From positions 1 through 64,000 of the forward strand of contig JAUIMM010001251.1 in assembly GCA_031769625.1 (NCBI GenBank): 64,000 nucleotides of DNA. Reading direction: 5' to 3'. The stretch is from Taudactylus pleione. Lineage: Eukaryota > Chordata > Amphibia > Anura > Myobatrachidae. The notes beneath the pieces were generated by a model that was not told where the DNA came from, made no database searches, and saw only the letters and a program-made list of their open reading frames with translations. This document shows positions 57,025 through 64,000 of this stretch, piece after piece. Position 1 is the first letter of the stretch. The number at the start of each line of letters is the position of its first letter. Position numbers and translations under genes: made by a program.

Positions 57025-57420
57025 TGAAAAAGCATTTCAGGGAGATTGTGAAAGAAATTGAGCGCGTTGGTTAAGTGGATTGTACTGCTACATTTGAGAG
57101 GTGTGCCATAAAAATTACTTGCATCCAACTGTAAACAGGCCCAAAAGCAGTCAGTATGTTTTCATGAACAAATAGATCTTACTGATACATTACAGAAAAT
57201 GCATGTAGCCATAGGGATCATTGTGCCTTATAACCAATGCAGAGGAATGATACTAATGATCCCATTTGAATGTATATATCTCTGTTTTTTTTAATATAAC
57301 AGCTTCATAATGGGGGCAAGGTAAAATCAGGGAGATTGCTGGACTCTTCAGGGAGACAGGGAGATTGCTACTATTTCAGGGAGTCTCCTGCACAATGAGG
57401 GAGAGTTGGCAAGTATGATT
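57025..57420 (+). mobile_element. Dispersed repeat, near-single-copy form of 4276-5440
   Basis: Same order of blocks as 4276-5440: CAGGGAGATTGTGAAAG, CATGTAGCCATAGGGATCAT once, two units of CAGGGAGA(C)-GGGAGATTGCT, then AATGAGGGAGAGTTGGCAAG. Class unknown, with no TIR recognised. It gives the pre-expansion state of two minisatellites. Confidence 0.78.
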
Positions 57421-57979
57421 TGGAAACCCCTCTCTAGAAATCCTGCGTTTGCTACTGAAACCGTCCCCTATTACATTACATAACTCCCAGTGTCTGCAAT
57501 AGCTTATGCCCATAAGGACACTATACAGTATATGTTCTGAATATAATATAATTTACATGATCTGCCTTATATCTGATACAGCTCACATGGGCCCTGGAAG
57601 TCATTAAATAAATGAAAGGAAAAAATGTATGTTATAGCCTAATTTAACCCCTTAGAGTGTATACAATCGTTATGGTGATTCTGAACAATTCTCTCTGCAG
57701 TAACAGTATATATCTACCCCCTACTGGGCAGCGCGATCTCATAAGTGTCTGAGCCCCACAGTGCACGCAGCCTAAGAAATAATACAGAACGATTGTATCT
57801 GCGAGGAAATATTCCTAATTGCACCAATATTACTGTTCCCATTGTCTTACCAACATAGATGTTAGCACATGGGAGTTTAATGGCATATATTATATAATTA
57901 AACTCTCACAGTTCCATAAAACTTTAATTGGAATATCAAAAGCCATGTTTAGGTGTTTTTTTCCCCACATTCCCTAGAT

Positions 57980-58183
57980 CAGTGGTCTCAAACTCAGTCC
58001 CCAGGACCCCACACAGGTCACGTTTTCCAGGTCACCCAGCAGGAGCACAAGTGTATGCATTACTCACTGGCACTTTTTTAAAAGATCCCCAGATGGAGCT
58101 AATTATTTCACTAGTGATTCTGTGAGGAGACCTGGAATACATGCACTGTGTGGGGTCCTGAGGACCGAGTTTGAGAACCTCTG
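57980..58183. mobile_element. hAT-like MITE, 204 bp
   Basis: CAGTGGTCTCAAACTCAGTC at the left and CGAGTTTGAGAACCTCTG at the right, flanked by CCCTAGAT (57972-57979) and CTCTAGAT (58184-58191), seven of eight matching. Internal GGACCCCACACAGGTC mirrors CTGTGTGGGGTCC. Confidence 0.85.
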
Positions 58184-58290
58184 CTCTAGATGATAGGAAG
58201 GACTATTCTTCTCTTATTAAAGGTATCATGGCGTTTAGAGTGTCAGATCGGACCGCAGTCATTGGCCTGGATGGGATCCGCTCTAAAGAT

Positions 58291-58602
58291 CTACAGTAAA
58301 AAGGTCGATAATGTATAGATTGACACCAGATGTTAGACAGTCAATAGGTCGACAGGAACAAAAGGTTGACACACTAAATGTTGACATGTAAGAAGGTCAA
58401 AAGGTACAAATGGTCGACAGGGCAAAAAGGTCGACGCAGAATTGGTTGACACATATTAATATTTTTTTAGGGTTAGGCACTTACCGTGAGGGTTAGGGTT
58501 AGGCACTAGAAGGGATGGCTATGGTCAGGCACCTACCTTTTGTCCCTATTGTCTGTCTAACATCTGGTGTCTCTCTATACATTGTCGACCTTTTTACTGT
58601 AG
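58291..58602. mobile_element. Palindromic element with TTAGGG core (family D, copy 2)
   Basis: CTACAGTAAAAAGGTCGATA and GACACCAGATGTTAGACAG on the left are mirrored by CTGTCTAACATCTGGTGTC and GTCGACCTTTTTACTGTAG on the right. The centre has AGGGTTAGGGTTAGGCACTA. Confidence 0.85.
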
Positions 58603-58828
58603 ATTTTTCAATCCACACCCGTCCCGAATGATAAACCTTTGCTTTCATATAAAAGGGGTATTATCACTAAATGAAAGACCGACATGTCTAATATTCTGTG
58701 AGATCAACCCAATTGTTGTGATCATATTTTTATTCTTCCTGTATTGGGAATTAAAATAATAATGTTTCCAGCGCTCGCAGTTTTCACCTGATAGACGTGA
58801 AATAGCGTGCTCCTGTTAGTCAAACTAA

Positions 58829-59092
58829 TGCTGGGTACATGCGTGCCGACCGAGGGGCCGATTTGGTAAGCTATACACTCTTACCAATTGACCGCTCAGT
58901 ATGTCTGACCTGACATCTCAACTGGGTTCTGGGTCCTGTGGCCAGAGTATGGGCAGTCGGCGGGTCGCCCATACACACAGCCACAAGTACCGATATATCA
59001 TCCAGATACATTAACATCGGGCGTGCTGCAGGACCGACCTGATATGTCTGTGAACAACATTGTTCACATACATATCCGGAATACGTACCCAT
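58829..59092. mobile_element. Possible MITE with GGGTAC ends
   Basis: ATGCTGGGTACATGCGTGCC at the left and GGAATACGTACCCAT at the right. The interior resembles 24575-24950 (GATATGTCTGTGAACAA). No TSD. Confidence 0.5.
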
Positions 59093-59159
59093 GGGCTTCC
59101 TACTGAGATGTCCATCGGCTGCTTCGCTAATCCGTCGCTGTGCGTAGAAAGGCGCACCT

Positions 59160-60440
59160 CCAGTTACACCATCATACACTGCACCAGCCCTGTAGAGGAG
59201 CAGAATGTCTCTCTAAACACGTCCTTCAAAATCAGGGCAACTCCAGAAAAAGACAGTCGCTGACCGCGACACCCTCCTGTTATCTTCCAGGAATTCCCAC
59301 TACATTAGCCTCTCTCTGAGCTAACCATCGGGAGGCATGCGCACTGTGGCTCAGACTGAAGACAGTGGCCATTTGCGTCTGACGTCGCTGCTGCGTCCAC
59401 CTCTGAATCTGGTGCTGTCTGATTCTTGACCAGAGTTTGCAGAAGTCCGTGATGCAGTCGGACACCCTTAGCCGGTGAGGAGCTGGCCGCCATGATTTAC
59501 AGGTTTATGGCGCTACAACAAAGGTCCAAAGTACCAGCGGTTATTCCAAGATCGCTGCCACAACAAATGCCCAACTTGGTAGTTGATGGTACCAATGTCA
59601 ATGTGTTTTGAACACAGAAGACCAGGGCACAATGTCCCTTGTTGCAAGAGCCTATGGACTGTTCAGTCGCTCGCGCCAGTTCGACTTATCCAAGTTACTA
59701 CACCATGAATCCTTCAATCAGAAATCCACAGCTATTACCGGAAACCCTCTTGTTTTAAAAGAACATAATTTTGATGCCAGGGGGGAGCAGTCTTACCCTG
59801 GTGTCCAGCTTAGTCTTGTCAGCGTCCATAACCGGTCGACTCCCCAAGGTGAAGTCATCTGTTTACTGTACACGTTTCCACTGAGTAATATAAGAAGTTG
59901 CTGTGAAAGACCAGATGCTTAATTTATTAGCAGCTATGACCCTAAAGCTGGTAGAGAAAATAATTACTAAAGATATAGTAAAAAAAGGGCCCTGCTATAA
60001 GTTATTTCTCCAAGCTGCTGTTATTCGGAGACAGTCTCCTTCGTATACACATGCAGTTGAAGATGGGAAAACAGCGCTAGAAACTGTCATTTATAAGTGC
60101 AACATCATAGGACAGTTTGGTACAAGCAATAAAAACATACTCCTAAAACTGATATGGAAATGTATGAAAGCAGCCTTGGCACTGGGGAAGATAGCACAGT
60201 TCTTGCACCAAGTAGGGTCCAATGGATAACAATAGTCCAGCTAATTAAAATTCTTTACCAGCTTGTGGCAACAATGATTGAGGATCCCGATTAGCGATGG
60301 TCCAAATCAGCACAGTGGTCCAATGCATAAATACGAAGTCCTTGGCCACAGTTCCGGAAATCAAAGGTTGGTTACCCCAATCTCAGGATACGTAAAAAGC
60401 AAGAGCAAAAGAGGAGCAAATATGCCATGATGACCTTCTT
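59160..60440. other. Low-repeat segment with minor open frames
   Basis: On the minus strand a 62-codon frame starts at ATGGCGGCCAGC (59493) in a start-like context and reads MAASSSPAKGVRLHHGLLQT. On the + strand, frames of about 104-108 codons lie at 59608-59922 and 59903-60229. I recognise no family, splice structure or poly(A). This could be a dead retroelement 5' end or chance. Confidence 0.3.
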
Positions 60441-60459
60441 AAACTTTGGCCGGATGAGA

Positions 60460-60905
60460 CATCCATGGGGATGTAGTTAGCAGATCGGCGGACGGCATGC
60501 TGCTGGTTTGAAGCCCGACACGGGACTTAAGATAGGCGTCAAAATATGGACGCCTATCTTAATCCCGATGCCGGAATACAGACAAGACAGCGTCTTAGCT
60601 GTTAGCCGCGGGGAAAGGGGGGGAGCGTTAGGGTTAGGTAGCATAGCGGGGTTAGTGTTAGGTGTTTTTTTTTTGGGGGGGGGGGGGATAGGCACTAAGG
60701 GTTAGGCACTAAGGGGGGAGACTTGGGTTTAGGCAGTAACGGGGAGGTTTAGGTGCGGGGTGGGGAGGGTTAGGGTTAGGCTACAAGAAGGGATGGTTAG
60801 AGGGAGAAGGGGGGAGGGTAAGTATACTTACTCAGCTCCTGTCGGGATACCAACCATCAGGTATTTCGACAGGAGGCATCCCGACGGCCGGCATTACATA
60901 CCCAT
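60460..60905. mobile_element. Palindromic element with TTAGGG-rich core, relative of 30592-31150
   Basis: GATAGGCGTCAAAATATGGA with CGCCTATC is a hairpin at 60532-60560. 60620-60790 carries GTTAGGGTTAGG words and T8-G12. The right side CAACCATCAGGTATTTCGAC and GCATCCCGACGGCCGGCAT mirrors the left partially. Confidence 0.55.
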
Positions 60906-62034
60906 TCCCATCCATGTCCAGCTTAGTAGGTGCCGTCGTGGAAACTCAGCTGGCCAGCCGCCTGGCACCGTCCACAAACCTCCGTTGCAGTGCTGGGATT
61001 GCAAATGCAGCAGGGGGTGTCATACAGGGGGCTGTATTTGCATTATTGCAAGGATTGCATTGCAAAGCTGCCTTCCTGCATACATCATATATCTATAGCC
61101 TGCGTGTATAAATCATATGTCTATAGCCTGTGTGTAGCTTTGCAAGTGCCATCCTTGCTGAATCAGGCCCATAATCCCCTTCTGCAATGACTTTAGGAAC
61201 CTGAATAGCTCAGTTTGATGCTTGCCCTATGCCAAGAGTGGAACAGCTGGTGGAAATTTTAGCAGCAGTTTTATATTTTACTGTACAATAAACAGATTAA
61301 AAAAAAGCAAATGACAGGAATAAGATATAAGACATTAAATCCAGACTGAACTACTCTTGACCTTACAATAGGGTATTGGCAAATTCCCTCGACTCCCTCT
61401 GTCAAGCCAAATAATGCGATTTCCACCCCTGAATCTCTCTTCCGCTGTAACGTCGTTCTGCATTGAGGTGGAGATCAGTACACGTGGAGGTCTTAGAGGG
61501 AGATAGCTAAAAAGGAAAGATTCCCTGTCTGCATCTTTAAAACATATTTGCAATATAAGGAAAACAAAGTTACTGCCCAAATGCAATGACAAGTAATACT
61601 GACAATGGTGCTCGTGCGGTTCCTTTCCTAAGCACTTATACAGAATACTGCTCACAATATAAGTGCATTGTCTTTGTCACTACACCGGACGAGATGAGAC
61701 TACGCCTGTATGACTGACCCTCATCTCCTCACATTACCCAGATCTGAGCATTATCCAATGCAGAATGTGTCCCTGTTATATTCCCTCACACACATCTGTA
61801 AGCAATACTACAGCCATAGGCACCAGGACCAGGAGCAGAATCCTAGACTGGATGTTGCAGCATTGGACTCGGGCCTATTTGTCAAACTATAAATGGCCCG
61901 GTAACCATGAGAAAACGCTAATTTCCGCATATTTAAGTTACCGGGCCAGTCACCAACAGGGGTCCGAGAGGACCCTCTTGGTATTCAGCAAACTCTGAAA
62001 ACTGGCGCTGCCGAGAACAAGCGCCATCCTCAGA
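60906..62034. other. Intron 6 sequence
   Basis: A short duplicated piece ATATCTATAGCCTG(C/T)GTGTA lies at 61089-61135. GGCCCGGTAACCATGAG with TTAAGTTACCGGGCC forms a hairpin at about 61893-61947. No gene. Confidence 0.45.
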
Positions 62035-62360
62035 CGCCGCTTGTTCCCGGATCCCCGCTCTTTCCTATGGGAAGGAGACCCGGGGATGCGAAGAAGGATC
62101 CGAGCAGATCCCTCCCCTGCCTCCTCACTACCTCCCCAGCGGCTTTGCGCATGCGTAGCTGGGACGATGGGGAGCAGGCAAGTAATGCAGCTACAGAAGT
62201 AGCTGTGATACTAACTACGGGGACAACTGCTTTTTGGAGCAGTTGTCCCCTCACCGGAGCAATGATGAATTGCTCCAGTGTGAGGCTTCCCCCACTGCGA
62301 GTTCAATACTTCATCATCGGAGGTCATACGGCCTTCTATGCCTTCGATGATGAATAGGCT
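62035..62360. mobile_element. Unclassified MITE family C, reverse copy
   Basis: GCTACAGAAGTAGCTGTGAT, GGAGCAATGATGAATTGCTC and CGATGATGAATAGGCTCC correspond in reverse order to 44690-44985. Hairpin GGGGACAACTGCTTTTTGGA/GCAGTTGTCCCC at about 62219-62251. Confidence 0.6.
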
Positions 62361-63140
62361 CCTCAGTGTTTTACTACCTGCCTAAGATTGGTTGATTGTT
62401 CCCTAATTAATAAACCCCTTTTCCTCATCTCCCACATCAACTACTAAATTTAAAGTCCTAATAAATCTCCAATCTGCAATGAATATACTTCCCTCTCCTA
62501 TATCTGACCATCGTCTGGTCTCAGCCTGTAACCAGCTCTAATTCTCATCTTACAGACCTCTTCAGTGCCGCTACTCACTTCTGGGGGCAGATTCAACCGC
62601 GAGTTGCGTACTGTGAACTTAATGTTCTGCGTATAATGTGGTATATTATTGGCAAAAAAAAAAATTAGAAAAGCTTCTGCAATTCATTTAGAAATGGCGG
62701 CTGTTCAGCGTTACATCTGCAGTGTGCAAACTATGCGAGGTGCATGACAGAGAAATCGTACAGAATCCACAAAAAAGTGGCACATAGGCCCGTAGTACAG
62801 CCGGGCTGTAAGGAGCCAAGGTCCGTGCAAGGGGAAAAGGCCAAGAACGGGGGATGACATTGATCTTCCCTCTCCGGCCGTGCTGTTCTGTGATGTCATC
62901 TGCGCCATCGCAGGGGGCGGGATCTTCCCTTGCACGCTACTTCGGATTTGCAGGACAGTGAAGGATACTGTTATAGGACATGAACAAAGTACTGGGAGCT
63001 ACTATAGATGTCAGATGGTTGATTTGTATAACGTTAAATTACTACTAAAGGAGAAATGACAGCCAGAAATTGTATTTAAGCAAATGTAACCACTTTAGAG
63101 TATTTGGGGGCCGTGTGGATGTCTCTATAGTGGTTTATAA
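62361..63140. other. Intron 6 sequence, nothing recognised
   Basis: No exon, array or bounded element was seen. Confidence 0.45.
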
Positions 63141-63393
63141 AGCTGCATACACACACAACGATTTTCGGTCAGATTTTTTTAAAGTGGAATGAACGAATTT
63201 TTTTGAACTACAAACAATTTTTGTAACTTCCCTTAATGAAAATCGTTCAGTTGGTCAGTCAGAATGAACTACAAACGGGAACGCGCATGAACGATGATCG
63301 TTCGTTATAACTCAGAAACTGAACGATTTTTTCAACGATTGAACAATAACGATGTCGTTATCGTTAAATCGTTCAAAAAATGGTTACGTGTGT
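63141..63393. mobile_element. MITE with GTGCATACACAC ends, TAA duplication
   Basis: AGCTGCATACACACACAACG and TTACGTGTGTATGCACCT ends, TAA at 63138-63140 and 63394-63396. Internal GAACGATTTTTTCAACGATT words and TAACGATGTCGTTA. Related to 52970-53327. Confidence 0.78.
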
Positions 63394-64000
63394 ATGCACC
63401 TTAAGTGTTTATATGCAAGTTTGTAAAAATTTATGGGGTAGATGTATTATATCGGCATGGATCGTGCCACTACGGCTCTGCCCGCCGCACCCCTTTACTG
63501 AGGTGAAGCAGGAAGCAGTACCGATGAGAAGTATTAACATCTTGTCTGCTAGAGTGGGGGAGTGAAAACGCCCCCTCCGGCGATCCCCACCAGAGCCCAC
63601 AGCGCCAAGTGCTGATGCGCTGTGTCTCACCTCGCGGCCGTCTCCAATGGGCCTGCGTGAGATCTCCCTCGCACAGCCTGGAGCCCAGCAGCTACTAGCC
63701 GGGGACAGTGCTGACACTGCTGTGGTGGGGCAGCAACATCGGTACAGTACTACTGAGCAGTCATACATTGGCTGGCACATCAGCGCACTATCTTGTAGAA
63801 AGTAGCACCCATAATAGCGCCCCCTGTCATTTAACAACCAACCCCACATTAATACATATCTAAGTAATATATAAGCCCACATAACATGATATCACTAAAC
63901 TCCATAACGCCCCTTCATACATCTCCCCCTAAGTCTCTTAATATGAAGAATATATTTGACAAATAATAAACCTTAAAATGCAAAAATATATAAAAAAAAT
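63394..64000. other. Intron 6 sequence to window end
   Basis: Nothing was recognised. The KCNK10 terminal exon was sought here and is absent. Confidence 0.45.

Larger units (their letters stand above)
52791..64000 (+). other. KCNK10: KCNK10 intron 6 (partial, more than 11.2 kb)
   Basis: Starts at GTAAAG. No downstream exon encoding the TREK C-tail was found before the window ends, so this is taken as intron throughout. Its elements are listed separately. Confidence 0.8.

Overview
The window is vertebrate nuclear DNA, most likely from a frog-like (anuran) genome. That species guess is an inference from the intron content (palindromic MITE families, short hAT MITEs, a tRNA-headed SINE, very many tandem arrays), not a match I could test. 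The only protein-coding gene I can support is the middle of a two-pore-domain potassium channel gene on the + strand, KCNK10 (TREK-2). Five consecutive exons are visible: 7255-7613, 29793-29910, 39353-39513, 48595-48781 and 52648-52790. All junctions are GT/AG, all phases join, and together they encode about 322 residues from the N-terminal cytosolic region through M1, the cap, pore 1, M2, M3, pore 2, M4 and the start of the C-tail. The first exon (about a dozen residues in human TREK-2) and the last exon (roughly 200 C-terminal residues) were not found and should lie outside the window.

The rest is intron. Roughly a third of the window is tandem repeat. The main arrays are: TTAGGG-rich 1-590; 38-bp unit 656-1770; 35-bp unit 2850-4128; 28-bp unit 4737-5392; 88-bp unit 10336-15170; 50-bp unit 16936-19605; 62/51-bp unit 22500-23010; 31-bp unit 23637-23990; 63-bp unit 27372-29680; 42/49-bp unit 31915-37915; 32-bp unit 46625-46850; 25-bp unit 51500-52400. 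Several have higher-order structure, one contains an inverted block, and one carries a transposon that was amplified with the array. The long ORFs in these arrays are by-products of the repeats.

Between the arrays lie many non-autonomous DNA transposons. Several can be bounded by exact target-site duplications: hAT-like elements with 8-bp TSDs (9823-9978, 39999-41397, 41691-42059, 42330-42699, 57980-58183 and four copies in the 88-bp array) and elements with 3-bp TSDs resembling PIF/Harbinger products (1926-2420, 9641-9816, 16309-16857, 30012-30588, 52970-53327, 54292-54735, 63141-63393).

The most unusual structure is a class of element built as an almost unbroken chain of different local hairpins. 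The best example is 16309-16857, with thirteen successive inverted repeats in 549 bp. A second family is at 40108-40536, with a decayed opposite-orientation relative at 43176-43588. Another strong observation is a before-and-after pair, 57025-57420 versus 4270-5440, in which the same dispersed repeat appears first as a near-single-copy form and then with two internal segments expanded into minisatellites.
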